Assembly (NCBI RefSeq): GCF_026967475.1
Contig: NZ_CP114058.1
Location: 868,001-932,000, forward strand
DNA: 64,000 bases
From: Rouxiella chamberiensis
GTDB lineage: Bacteria > Pseudomonadota > Gammaproteobacteria > Enterobacterales > Enterobacteriaceae
Direction of reading: 5' to 3'
Within the stretch, counting starts at the first letter, position 1. Each line of letters opens with the position of its first letter. A model generated the notes under the pieces. It was not told the origin of the DNA and did no database searches. It saw only the letters and a list, made by a program, of their open reading frames with translations. Below, piece after piece: positions 49,559-58,346 of this stretch. Made by a program: the position numbers and the translations under genes.

Positions 49559-50035
49559 TTAGTGGCTGTCGAGAGGCTGGCCTACGTGCAGATGGACATC
49601 GCCCATCAAACGCGGCACTACCTTACGCGAGGTAAATCGCCACTCTCCTTGATATTTTTCAAAGCTGTCTTCATATCGCCCTGCGCAAATCGGCTGTAAC
49701 GGAAAGGCGTCCAGAGCCTGATGAACGGTAAAATAGCAGACTGAACGGGCCGTCTCACCGGTGGCAGAAAGCTCAATCAACACGTTGGAGACGCTATGCC
49801 AGGTTCGGGGCGTGCCGTCTTCATGACGCTGCACGCCGTTCTCGAAGAATTGTTTAACTTCCTGACTGCCGTGGGCGAAGTCATTGATCACGATAAAATC
49901 AGCGTGTTCGAAAAGCAGGGCATTTTCGGTGAACTTTCCGTCGTCCAGATTGTGGGCATAGAGAGAAAGCAGGCGCTGAATTCTAGATTCATCGATGTAT
50001 TGCTGAATAGGGTCGTAACGATTTTCCGTCGTCAT
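49559..50035 (-). CDS. SnoaL/NTF2-like protein
   Basis: 158-residue single-domain protein: NRYDPIQQYIDESRIQRLLSLYAHNLDDGKFTENALLFEHADFIV, then TWHSVSNVLIELSATGETARSVCYFTVHQ and DSFEKYQGEWRFTSRKVVPRLMGDVHLHVG, a complete NTF2-like alpha+beta cone. Members act as ring-hydroxylating dioxygenase small subunits, polyketide cyclases or dehydratases; nothing distinguishes these here. First gene of the SDR operon. A palindromic candidate operator lies about 70 bp upstream. Confidence 0.82.
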   Translation of the reverse strand: MTTENRYDPIQQYIDESRIQRLLSLYAHNLDDGKFTENALLFEHADFIVINDFAHGSQEVKQFFENGVQRHEDGTPRTWHSVSNVLIELSATGETARSVCYFTVHQALDAFPLQPICAGRYEDSFEKYQGEWRFTSRKVVPRLMGDVHLHVGQPLDSH

Positions 50036-50106
50036 TGGGTAACACCTCACTGGAGTGGATAAATCCCGTCCATGACGGGAAGAACAGGCACAAGGCCAAT
50101 ATCTTT

Positions 50107-50124
50107 ATGTAGTGATTACTACAT
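50107..50124. promoter_or_regulatory. Palindromic candidate operator 1
   Basis: ATGTAGT-GATT-ACTACAT, two perfect 7-bp arms around 4 bp, 72 bp upstream of the NTF2-like gene start. The size and symmetry suit a dimeric repressor of the TetR or HxlR kind. No such regulator gene lies in the window. Confidence 0.55.
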
Positions 50125-50213
50125 AGTAGCGAGGGTGAATGCAAGGAGGTATTTTTAGGTATTATGGTTATTTGTTTTTAATCAAAGAGATGAAAGTTTG
50201 TAAAATGCCATTT

Positions 50214-50233
50214 ATTGTAGTGGCTACTAAATA
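50214..50233. promoter_or_regulatory. Palindromic candidate operator 2
   Basis: Core TAGT-GGCT-ACTA at 50218-50229, flanked by ATTG and AATA; it shares TGTAGTNNNNACTA with operator 1. Centre-to-centre distance is about 108 bp, near ten helical turns, which would suit looping. Confidence 0.45.
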
Positions 50234-50244
50234 AAGTGGTGTTT

Positions 50245-50432
50245 ATGTCGAAGGCCGAGAAAATCGGCAACCGGTTTTGATGAGGGTAATCCACTAAAAA
50301 AGTGGAGCACGAGGGTAGAAGTCCTCTTATGCAGCATCACCCTGAATGTGCAAGAGAGATTTAACGGTGGCAGATAAAAATCTCTCCTTGCCTGATAAAA
50401 AGAGTAGCCAGACTGACTATCTCAATGAATAA
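50245..50432 (+). pseudogene. Possible short coding stretch, frame broken twice
   Basis: Three short frames abut: MSKAEKIGNRF, then DEGNPLKKWSTRVEVLLC...NVQERFNG, then ADKNLSLPDKKSSQTDYLNE. Removing one T near 50277-50280 and one G near 50366-50367 joins them into 61 residues. Residue content looks protein-like, but I recognise no family. The next in-frame codons after the stop begin another 34-residue frame (MSVNVIVHLDNLDKRL, 50436-50540). It may be a small gene spoiled by sequence errors, a relic, or chance. Confidence 0.25.
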
Positions 50433-50800
50433 GCGATGAGCGTTAATGTCATCGTGCATCTTGATAATCTCGATAAGCGTCTGAAAGAAATTTTGGCGTA
50501 TTTGCGTTTTGTCAGATTAAAGCGGAAGACTTCCGCCTGATAATACCGCTATAACGTTTTGCGCATTACTGTAGTTTTACTCTTATTAATTAACGTCCAT
50601 ATGCCTCACAGACAACATTTGTTATTTACCGCGCAGTGAAGTGCAAAAAAACTAAAGTTTTTCTTATGTTTAATTGTGCGATGAAATTAACAGATTTGCG
50701 GTGCTGGTCTGAGTTATATGCGACAATTTTACCTACAGTTATTTTTTCTCGGGTCAATGGCCTGTCACCGGGTGCCGTCGATAAATAAGATGAGCTGAAA

Positions 50801-53800
50801 ATGAAATCACCTTTCAAGGCTTCGTTTATTTCGACCTGCCTCTATCTTGCACTTTCGTCGGCCAATGAGACGTCTGCCGCCTGTAATATCTCGCAACCCA
50901 CGACCGGTCAATCCGTAATATGTGATACGGCTGCGCCCAATCCGGGCACGACGCCCGTTGTCGGCGCAACCGGAAGTTCGGGCGTATCGCTAAACAATGC
51001 GGCGGGTAGCGTGCTGAATGTGGGCAATGCCGCAGCCGTTTCGCTCGGCGCAGGGAGCACCCTCATCAATGGCGGTCAGTTGACGGGCACCACGGGCATA
51101 TTGCTGCGCGAAGGCAGCAGCGTGGTCGATAATCGCGGCGCTATCGTGGGCACATCAGGCGCGGGCGTTCAGTTTAATGGCAACGGCAATAACACACTCA
51201 TCAACAGCGGTACGGTTCGTGGCGTGGCGGGCGGCAATGCGGTGGTATTTGGAAATGGCAATGACACACTGAATATGACCGGTGGAACGCTCACCGGCAA
51301 CGTAGATCAGGGCAATGGCGCAGACAAGACCCTGATAAGCGGCGGAACAATAACCGAGTCGCTGTTGCAAGGAAACGGCATCGACGATTTTGTGATGACA
51401 GGCGGCACGCTAGGATCGCTGTTTCAAGGCGACAATCGCGATACCTTCACGCTGAGTGGCGGCAATATCGTCAACGCCTTTGAAGACGGCGATGTGGCCA
51501 CCATGACCGGCGGCAGGATTGGCCGCGTCAATATGCGGCTGGACAATAATATCTTCAGGATGTCCGGCGGCGAAATTGCCGGCAATCTGGTCACCGGATT
51601 GGGTAATGATCTCATCATCGTCAGCGGCACCAGCGTGATTGGCGGCAGTATCAGTGTCAGCGGCGGCACGGATAGCGTCACGATGACAGGCGGAACGCTT
51701 CGCGGCGAAATCAGGATGAGCACTGGAAACGATCTCTTTCATTGGGAAGGCGGCAGCATTTTCGGCAACGTGCTGATGGAGGCGGACAATGACCGCATTG
51801 AATTTACCCGACTCGATGCCGCCACCGCCGCCACATCGCCATTGATCGACGGTGGAACGGGCGATGACAGGTTAGTCATGACTAAAAGTCAATATGTTTA
51901 CAGCGAGGCCCACGTTCTGCGCGGCATTGAGCACATCGACCTCGTTGACGGCTCGCTATTGACGCTGGACAACAAACTTCTGCCGTTGGGCGACGCCGGT
52001 AATGACGGCTTCAATACGGGGTATACCCTCGATACCGGCAGTACATTGGCCATTGTTGGCCGCAGTGACACCACGTTGCGAAGCCATCTAGGCGGCAGCG
52101 GCACGGTTGTCGCCGACACCGGAGGCAATGCCTTTCGCTTTGATGACAACAACGCCGCAGATAATTTCGCGGGCACCGTTGAACTGCGTAACAGCCGCTT
52201 TGATCTGAGCGGCGTGAATACGCTGGCGATGAGTCAGGCGACGCTGAAAGCGGCGGCCGGAAGTATTACCACTGTCGGCAGCGGAACTCAGACGATTGGC
52301 GGACTGGCTTTTGACGGCGGCACTCTCGATTTTGGTCGGCTCGCTCCCGGTGACCGCATGGCGGCCAATACCCTGCAAACAAGGCGCGAGCTCAATCTTG
52401 GCGGCAGCGGAACGGTAAGGGTCGGCGTCGATGGCATGCTTAATACGCCGTCGGTCAATGCCGACAATGTTCCGTTACTGGCGCAGGACGACGGTTCTAC
52501 GCAGGTTAAACTGGCGGCATCGAACGGCACGGTGACCGGCAATGCCTCGGGCCTGGTTCTGACCCGGGCCGACGGCAGCCTGGTTACTGACGCCCTTACC
52601 GTCGGCATTTTGCAAGACGGCGCAAGCGTGGCGCAGGGGATATGGGACTGGCGGTTATCTACGGGAGTAGCGCAGGACGGATTGTATATCGCCTATGCCT
52701 TGAAGCAGGTGAATCTCGAGGGTACGGGTGACACCGCTCTGGTGCTGAACAGCGAAGGCGCTACGGGCAATGCCGCCGACCTTGGGGCAAAGGTGACCGG
52801 CAGTGGCGTTGTGGCAATCGAGAATGCCGCTAACGGCACGGTTTCTCTTTCAAATCGCGATAACGACTATACGGGCACCACTTACCTGCGCACGGGACGA
52901 TTGTTGATGAACAACGACCGTGTGCTCGGCAATACGGCGCTGCTGCAAATGGCGGCCGCGACCACGCTGGACATGAACGGTTACTCGCAAGGCGTTGGGC
53001 GCATCGCCACTGCGGAAAGCTCACAGGTGGATCTCAACGGCGGCAGTCTGGTTATCAATCAGGGCGGACGAATAGCGGGGCGACTGCTTGGCGAAGGCAT
53101 GCTGACATTGAACAATGGCATTTTAGACATTAATGGCGACAACAGCGCGTTGATGGCCACCACACACATACAGAACGGTGCCACGGTCAATCTCGACAAT
53201 GCCGCAGGACTGGGACGTGGAGATATCGATAATGCGGGGCGACTCGCGTTCAACGGTGCACGAGGTCAGTTAATCAACCGGCTTGGCAATAATGGCGACG
53301 TGGCACTCAATGACAGCCAGATGGTATTGGCGGCCGATAACCGCGCGTTCGGCGGCAGTTTTAGTATCGATGAAACCAGCCTGCTCACGGCGGCGGAAGC
53401 AGGCCAGCTTGGCAGCGCGACCGTCTACGACAAAGGCAGTCTGAATCTCGCGACCGACACCGACTGGACGTTAAATAACACCGTCACGGGGTCGGGCAAT
53501 CTCGCCAAGCAGGGCATCGGCGTAGTCACACTGACCGCAGCGAGCGCGGCCTATATCGGTAAAACCCAAATTAATCAGGGTGGACTCGTCTTGGGGAATC
53601 GCCGTCAACCTCTGACGCTCGCCACCTCCGAGGTCAATATCGATCAGGGTTTTCTGGCCGCCAACGGCGCGGTGGCAGGGGATGTGAATAACCGCAGTCT
53701 GCTGCGTGTTGGCAGTGAACCCGCGTCTGCGGCCGACGCTCTCTTTCCGGTTACCGCCCTTGCTACTCTGCGGGCGGTGTCGCCCCTCGTTGTCTCGGCA

Positions 53801-55360
53801 AATAACGATGCCCTGACTGTCGGCGGAAATCTGGTCAATAGCGGGGTGGTTCAGCTTGGGCAAACGGGCAGTGCGCTTCGCCCGGGCAATGCTCTGACGG
53901 TCAACGGCAATTATCAGGGCAATAACGGCAGGATTTTATTCAATACGGCGCTGGGCGACGATAATTCGGCGACCGATCGGCTGTCGATATTGGGCGATAC
54001 CGGCGGTACCAGTTACGTGAGCGTGCTCAATGCAGGCGGCAGCGGGGCGAGAACCCTAAACGGCATCGAACTTATCGAAGTCGGCGGCAACTCCAACGGG
54101 CAATTCCTGCAGGAGGGGCGAATCGTCGCGGGTGCCTATGACTATCGGCTCACGCGCGGAGCGGGCAGCAATCAGGCCAACTGGTATCTCACCAACAGCG
54201 CCAGCACGCCGCCGGGGCAGATTCCTCCAACCCCGCCGGACAGCCCAAATCTGCCACCGACACCCGAGGATCCTCTCTCGCCGCCCGCCGATCCCTCCTT
54301 GCCCCCTCTCGATCCCCTGTTACCTGTACCGGAGAATCCGGCGTCGCCAGCGCTTGCCGGCGGCGATAGCGACATTATGCTGCGCCCCGAAGCCGGAAGT
54401 TATCTCGAGAATCTGGCGGCGGCGAACACGATGTTCAACACTCGCCTGCACGATAGGCTGGGCGAAACGCAGTACACCGATGCGCTGACCGGCGAGAAAC
54501 AGGTCACAAGCCTGTGGCTTCGGCAGGTGGGCACGCATCATAACGGGCGCTCGACGGTGGGTTCGCTCAACACCCAAAGTAATCAATATGTTGTCATGCT
54601 GGGCGGCGACGTCGCGCAGTGGAGCGGCGACGGGCAGGACAGGGGCCATCTCGGGCTGATGGCAGGCTACGGCAATAACCAGAGCCATACGCGTTCGCAG
54701 AACACAGGGACGACGTCGAAAGGTCAGGTCAACGGCTACAGTGTGGGCATTTATGGCACCTGGTTTGCCAACAACGCGCAGAAGACCGGCGTTTATGTCG
54801 ATAGCTGGGCCCAATATAGCGGGTTTAAAAATACGGTCAGCGGAGAAGGTTTACCCGAAGAACAGTATCATTCACGCGGCGTCAGCGCCTCGCTGGAAAG
54901 CGGCTACACCTGGAAAATCGGCCAATTCTTTACCCGTCAGCAAAGCCTTGAAACGGTGTATGTCCAGCCGCAGGCGCAGATAGTGTGGATGGGCGTCAAA
55001 GCGGATGACCACACGGAAAGCAACGGCACGCAGGTAACCCGCGACAATAACGCCAATGTGCAGACCCGTCTTGGTACTCGCCTTTTCATGAAAGGACACA
55101 GCAAGGGGGATGACGGCAAAAATCGCGACTTCCAACCCTTTGTCGAGGTGAACTGGCTGCACAATTCCCGAGCGTTCAGTACCCGGCTCAATGGGTTGGC
55201 CTTGAGTCAGGACGGTGCACGCAATATCGGGGAAGTCAGAACCGGCGTTGAAGGCCAACTGAGTCAAAATCTTACCGCCTGGGGCAATGTGGGGCAGCAA
55301 ATCGGTGACGCAGGGTACAGCAATACCGACGCCATGCTGGGCATCAAATACCTCTGGTGA
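50801..55360 (+). CDS. Large autotransporter (type Va secretion)
   Basis: 1519 residues. An N-terminal Sec signal ends near SANETSAA. The passenger (to about 1130) is a predicted beta-helix; residues about 147-335 contain degenerate repeats of 20-25 residues around MTGGTL.G and GNG.D (GNDTLNMTGGTLTGNV, DDFVMTGGTLGSLFQGDN, DSVTMTGGTLRGEI). Later come autotransporter-associated repeats (GSGNLAKQGIGVVTLTAASAAYIGKT). A proline-rich linker lies near 1132-1180. The C-terminal 280 residues are the beta-barrel, starting VTSLWLRQVG and ending with the outer-membrane aromatic terminus GIKYLW. Likely a surface adhesin or aggregation factor; no protease or lipase motif was seen. Confidence 0.93.
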   Translation: MKSPFKASFISTCLYLALSSANETSAACNISQPTTGQSVICDTAAPNPGTTPVVGATGSSGVSLNNAAGSVLNVGNAAAVSLGAGSTLINGGQLTGTTGILLREGSSVVDNRGAIVGTSGAGVQFNGNGNNTLINSGTVRGVAGGNAVVFGNGNDTLNMTGGTLTGNVDQGNGADKTLISGGTITESLLQGNGIDDFVMTGGTLGSLFQGDNRDTFTLSGGNIVNAFEDGDVATMTGGRIGRVNMRLDNNIFRMSGGEIAGNLVTGLGNDLIIVSGTSVIGGSISVSGGTDSVTMTGGTLRGEIRMSTGNDLFHWEGGSIFGNVLMEADNDRIEFTRLDAATAATSPLIDGGTGDDRLVMTKSQYVYSEAHVLRGIEHIDLVDGSLLTLDNKLLPLGDAGNDGFNTGYTLDTGSTLAIVGRSDTTLRSHLGGSGTVVADTGGNAFRFDDNNAADNFAGTVELRNSRFDLSGVNTLAMSQATLKAAAGSITTVGSGTQTIGGLAFDGGTLDFGRLAPGDRMAANTLQTRRELNLGGSGTVRVGVDGMLNTPSVNADNVPLLAQDDGSTQVKLAASNGTVTGNASGLVLTRADGSLVTDALTVGILQDGASVAQGIWDWRLSTGVAQDGLYIAYALKQVNLEGTGDTALVLNSEGATGNAADLGAKVTGSGVVAIENAANGTVSLSNRDNDYTGTTYLRTGRLLMNNDRVLGNTALLQMAAATTLDMNGYSQGVGRIATAESSQVDLNGGSLVINQGGRIAGRLLGEGMLTLNNGILDINGDNSALMATTHIQNGATVNLDNAAGLGRGDIDNAGRLAFNGARGQLINRLGNNGDVALNDSQMVLAADNRAFGGSFSIDETSLLTAAEAGQLGSATVYDKGSLNLATDTDWTLNNTVTGSGNLAKQGIGVVTLTAASAAYIGKTQINQGGLVLGNRRQPLTLATSEVNIDQGFLAANGAVAGDVNNRSLLRVGSEPASAADALFPVTALATLRAVSPLVVSANNDALTVGGNLVNSGVVQLGQTGSALRPGNALTVNGNYQGNNGRILFNTALGDDNSATDRLSILGDTGGTSYVSVLNAGGSGARTLNGIELIEVGGNSNGQFLQEGRIVAGAYDYRLTRGAGSNQANWYLTNSASTPPGQIPPTPPDSPNLPPTPEDPLSPPADPSLPPLDPLLPVPENPASPALAGGDSDIMLRPEAGSYLENLAAANTMFNTRLHDRLGETQYTDALTGEKQVTSLWLRQVGTHHNGRSTVGSLNTQSNQYVVMLGGDVAQWSGDGQDRGHLGLMAGYGNNQSHTRSQNTGTTSKGQVNGYSVGIYGTWFANNAQKTGVYVDSWAQYSGFKNTVSGEGLPEEQYHSRGVSASLESGYTWKIGQFFTRQQSLETVYVQPQAQIVWMGVKADDHTESNGTQVTRDNNANVQTRLGTRLFMKGHSKGDDGKNRDFQPFVEVNWLHNSRAFSTRLNGLALSQDGARNIGEVRTGVEGQLSQNLTAWGNVGQQIGDAGYSNTDAMLGIKYLW

Positions 55361-55371
55361 AGCTACCGTCG

Positions 55372-55734
55372 ATGTCCGGAGCCTCTCTGTCGTGCGCAAC
55401 CTTTGTGCCGCTTATAGCCTCCTTGGCCGTGCCTTGTCTGGTGCAGTATTTCAACCGGCTGCGGGTGTTTTACGGGCAGGGGCGATAAGTCTGCCGGGTA
55501 TGCCTTTCATGCTGCTGGCCGGTGACGGCGCGGCGGGCTTGCTGGTGGGCGCGTTTACCCTGTCGATAGGTGCAGAGCAACGCGCCACGGTGTGCATGAC
55601 GATGCAGGCAGATTCAGTGGATTATTAAAGCCTGCTATCTTTATCTTCCGGCGCGGCTGATTCTGCTGTCTATGCTTTGGATGCCGCGTCACTACCCTAT
55701 GGACAGCGTCTACGTTTCCGTCTTCAAAATCTGA
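55372..55734 (+). CDS. Small membrane protein, unrecognised (two compensating frameshifts)
   Basis: Three frames in a row read sensibly: MSGASLSCATFVPLIASLAVPCLVQYFNRLRVFYGQG, then ISLPGMPFMLLAGDGAAGLLVGAFTLSIGAEQRATVCMTM, then QIQWIIKACYLYLPARLILLSMLWMPRHYPMDSVYVSVFKI. One G is missing in the G4 run at 55479-55482 and one G is extra at 55607-55608; correcting both leaves exactly 121 codons including the stop. The result has three hydrophobic segments. It starts 12 bp after the autotransporter stop and ends 24 bp before the convergent SDR gene. No family is recognised. Confidence 0.5.
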
Positions 55735-55757
55735 CAGCCCCGGAAGGGCCCGGCCAA

Positions 55758-56354
55758 TCACCACACCCGGTAAATTTTGCCGTTGTCGATGCCTTCAATG
55801 CTGCGGCGATAGGCCAACGCGACGCGGCTTGCCGAGGCGCTTTCAAATCCCGGAAAGAACGGTGCGTATTTTCCGAGCGCTTCGGTCACCACCGTCGGGC
55901 TCACGGCGTTTATCCGCAATCCCCCAAGCTCATTGGCGGCGGCAAGCACAAAACCTTCAAGCGCTGCGTTCACCGCCGTGGCATTGACGCCGGTGCGAAC
56001 GGGATGATGCGTTAATATGCCGCTGGTCAGGGTAAAAGAGCCGCCCGGATTAAGATACTCCTTGCCTAGCAGCACAAGCCGTACCTGACCCATCAGCTTA
56101 TTTTGCAGACCGACGTCGAACTGTTGTGGGGTCATCTCGTCCAGCGGGCCAAAATGTACACTGCCCGTGGCGGCGACAATCGCGTCTACCTTGCCGGTTT
56201 GGGCAAACAGCGCCTTGACGCTGGCCTCGTCCGTCAAATCGGCCTGCACCTCGCCGTGCGTTCTGCCGACACGGATAATCTGGTGATCGGTGTGCAGATT
56301 GTCGGCGACCGCGCGCCCAATGATGCCGCTGGCACCCAGAATCATAATCTTCAT
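55758..56354 (-). CDS. Short-chain dehydrogenase-like protein lacking YxxxK
   Basis: 198 residues: Rossmann start MKIMILGASGIIGRAVADNL, NADP-type Arg in IIRVGRTHGEVQADLTD, IVAATGSVHFGPLDEMTP, and AVSPTVVTEALGKYAPFFPGFE. The usual Tyr-xxx-Lys is replaced in GVNATAVNAALEGFVLAAANEL; this is seen in a subgroup of short SDR proteins and may mean altered or absent dehydrogenase activity. GAGGAG lies 8 bp upstream of the chosen start. Divergent from a LysR gene, its likely regulator. Confidence 0.85.
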   Translation of the reverse strand: MKIMILGASGIIGRAVADNLHTDHQIIRVGRTHGEVQADLTDEASVKALFAQTGKVDAIVAATGSVHFGPLDEMTPQQFDVGLQNKLMGQVRLVLLGKEYLNPGGSFTLTSGILTHHPVRTGVNATAVNAALEGFVLAAANELGGLRINAVSPTVVTEALGKYAPFFPGFESASASRVALAYRRSIEGIDNGKIYRVW

Positions 56355-56453
56355 CTTTTTGCTCCTCATAAAGTCGAATTTCATCCTGACAGATTGCAAT
56401 CACGGGAAAAATGAGTGAAAAATTTAATCATTCGAAACTAAAAGTGAGTAATC

Positions 56454-57341
56454 ATGAATACACTGCGCGGAATGGAAGTGTTTGTTGCGGTGGTCGAGGC
56501 AGGCAGTTTCAGCGAAGCGGCCAAGCGACTGGACATCTCTTCGGTGAGTGTCGGCAAGGTGGTCGCCCAGATGGAAACCCGGTTGCAGGCGCGGCTGCTG
56601 CAGCGCAATACGCGTCGGCAAACGCTGACCGAAGCGGGCAGCGCCTGGTATCAGGAGAGTTTGCAGGTGCTCGGCGCACTGCGCGGGGCCGAGCAGCGAA
56701 TAGAGAGTCTGCGCCGTTTTCCGGCCGGGAGTCTGCGTATCTCGTCTTCCACCACGCTTGGCAGCTGCATTATTGCCGAGCTGTGCACGGCGTTTCAGCA
56801 GGCCTTTCCCGACGTGTTGATTGAACTTGAACTCAGCGATCGCTTCGTGGATGTCATCGCGGAGGGGTATGACTTTGCCTTTCGCGTAGGCGAGTTGGCG
56901 GCGGATACGCCGTGGGTCGCCAGACGCATTGGCGAATATCGCATGGTGATTGCGGCGTCACCGGCCTACCTTGAACAATTCGGGGTGCCCACGTCGCTTG
57001 CCCAGCTCGCCGAACATCGCTGCCTGCGTTACAGCCACTGGAACAAGCGCAATGCCTGGCGTAGTGGCGACCATCTTATTTGGCCCGAGAATGCCACTTT
57101 CCTCTGCAACGATGGGCAGGCACTGCGGCAGGCGGCGCTTGCAGGCGCAGGGTTGGTGCTGCAACCGCATTTGCTGCTGGCGGAAGATATCGCCGATGGA
57201 AAACTCGTGACGGTGCTGAACGACGCGTTACCGCCGCCACGACCTGTACACCTGTTATGGAATCAGGATCGTCACATTACGGCGAAACATCAAAGCTTTG
57301 TAAACTGGGTAGCGGACCATGCGCCTCAGGCGCTGCAATAG
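56454..57341 (+). CDS. LysR family transcriptional regulator
   Basis: 295 residues: helix-turn-helix LRGMEVFVAVVEAGSFSEAAKRLDISSVSVGKVVAQMETRLQARLLQRNTRRQTLTEAG and an effector domain with RRIGEYRMVIAASPAYLEQFGVPTSLAQLAEHRCLRYSHWNKRNAW, of the CrgA-like group. The 99-bp divergent gap to the SDR-like gene makes that gene its probable target. Effector unknown. Confidence 0.89.
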   Translation: MNTLRGMEVFVAVVEAGSFSEAAKRLDISSVSVGKVVAQMETRLQARLLQRNTRRQTLTEAGSAWYQESLQVLGALRGAEQRIESLRRFPAGSLRISSSTTLGSCIIAELCTAFQQAFPDVLIELELSDRFVDVIAEGYDFAFRVGELAADTPWVARRIGEYRMVIAASPAYLEQFGVPTSLAQLAEHRCLRYSHWNKRNAWRSGDHLIWPENATFLCNDGQALRQAALAGAGLVLQPHLLLAEDIADGKLVTVLNDALPPPRPVHLLWNQDRHITAKHQSFVNWVADHAPQALQ

Positions 57342-57475
57342 AAATCAGGCAGACGCGATGCCTAAACCTTTCTGTAACGTCAACCCCGCTTAACTTGTGC
57401 CGGTCGTCGGCTTGCCTTATTCTTGCGGCTCCGCAGCCGGTCTGCGGTCAATTTTCATTCTTTAACGGGTAAAAA

Positions 57476-57811
57476 ATGTCATACCTTAAACCGCGTTTTA
57501 TTATTCCGCTGGCCGTTTGCGCCGCGCTGCTTGGCTGGTGGCTTACTCCCCATTACTCGAAAGAAGACAAGGCCTATTACGTCTCGGTGTTCTGCGCGAT
57601 TCATCATGACGACAGCAGTCGGTTCGAAAAGGATATGCAGACGGTGATCGATGGCGGCAACTCGGACTATGCGCTGCAAAAGATAAACTACAATGCCGCA
57701 CTCGGAAGCAAGGTGTTCGACACCTGGAACCGACTTTCCGCCAACGAGAAACAGTCGGTATTCAGCACCGCCGACACCTGTCGGACGTTGATGAATGCAC
57801 GGCTCGATTAA
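57476..57811 (+). CDS. Hypothetical membrane-anchored small protein
   Basis: 111 residues: one N-terminal hydrophobic segment (FIIPLAVCAALLGWWLTP, about residues 8-25), then a soluble part SKEDKAYYVSVFCAIHHDDSSRFEKDMQTVIDGGNSDYALQKINYNAALGSKVFDTWNRLSANEK with two Cys (FCAI and DTCRTL) that could form a disulfide in the periplasm. I recognise no family. A weak site TAACGGGTAAAAA precedes the ATG. The DUF3147 gene follows 60 bp on. Confidence 0.65.
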   Translation: MSYLKPRFIIPLAVCAALLGWWLTPHYSKEDKAYYVSVFCAIHHDDSSRFEKDMQTVIDGGNSDYALQKINYNAALGSKVFDTWNRLSANEKQSVFSTADTCRTLMNARLD

Positions 57812-57871
57812 CGAGACGATAACCTGCCTGACGACCGTCGGGCTTTTTAAGGCTGGCGAGGATTCAGGAAC

Positions 57872-58222
57872 ATGATGTGGCTCATTGTAAAATATGCGGT
57901 GACGGCGGGGATCATTGTCTTGGTATCTGAAGTCGCAAAACGCAGCGATCGCCTCGGCGGCCTGCTGGCGGCGTTGCCTCTGGTCACTGTGCTGGTCTTG
58001 ATCTGGATGAAAATAGAAGGGCAGACGCAGCAAAAAATCGCCAGTCACGCCTGGTACACATTCTGGTATGTTGTACCGACATTGCCCATGTTTCTGTGTT
58101 TCCCGTTAATGTATCAACGGTGGGGATTCTGGATGGCGTTATTGGCATCCTGCCTCATGACCCTTGTTATATTCTGGGGATACGCGCTGTTGTTACGCCG
58201 CTTTGGTATTAATCTTCTTTAA
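57872..58222 (+). CDS. DUF3147 family membrane protein
   Basis: 116 residues with four hydrophobic helices: VKYAVTAGIIVLVSEVAKRSDRLGGLLAALPLVTVLVLIWM, then YTFWYVVPTLPMFLCFPLMYQRWGFWMALLASCLMTLVIFWGYALLLRRFG. The GGLLAALPLVTVLVLIW segment is typical of DUF3147. No function is known. Followed by a strong stem-loop. Confidence 0.82.
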   Translation: MMWLIVKYAVTAGIIVLVSEVAKRSDRLGGLLAALPLVTVLVLIWMKIEGQTQQKIASHAWYTFWYVVPTLPMFLCFPLMYQRWGFWMALLASCLMTLVIFWGYALLLRRFGINLL

Positions 58223-58237
58223 CACAACAGACAGAAA

Positions 58238-58273
58238 AAGAACGGCTTACAAGAGTATCAAGCCGTTCTTTTT
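58238..58273 (+). terminator. Terminator after the DUF3147 gene
   Basis: AAGAACGGCTT (58238-58248) and AAGCCGTTCTT (58260-58270), an 11-bp perfect stem followed by further T. It may also serve the convergent gene ending at 58347. Confidence 0.88.
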
Positions 58274-58346
58274 AAATGTAATAATCCTGCTCAATAAATA
58301 GAGAAGATTCCGTCATTGACGTTTCGATATTAATAAGTGAAGAAAA

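Larger units (their letters stand above)
50036..50800. other. 765-bp intergenic region with two palindromes and short frames
   Basis: Between the SDR/NTF2 operon and the autotransporter gene. It holds two related palindromes (50107-50124, 50214-50233), a possible short coding stretch (50245-50432) and a 34-codon frame (50436-50540). The right 200 bp are AT-rich and likely hold the autotransporter promoter. Confidence 0.5.
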
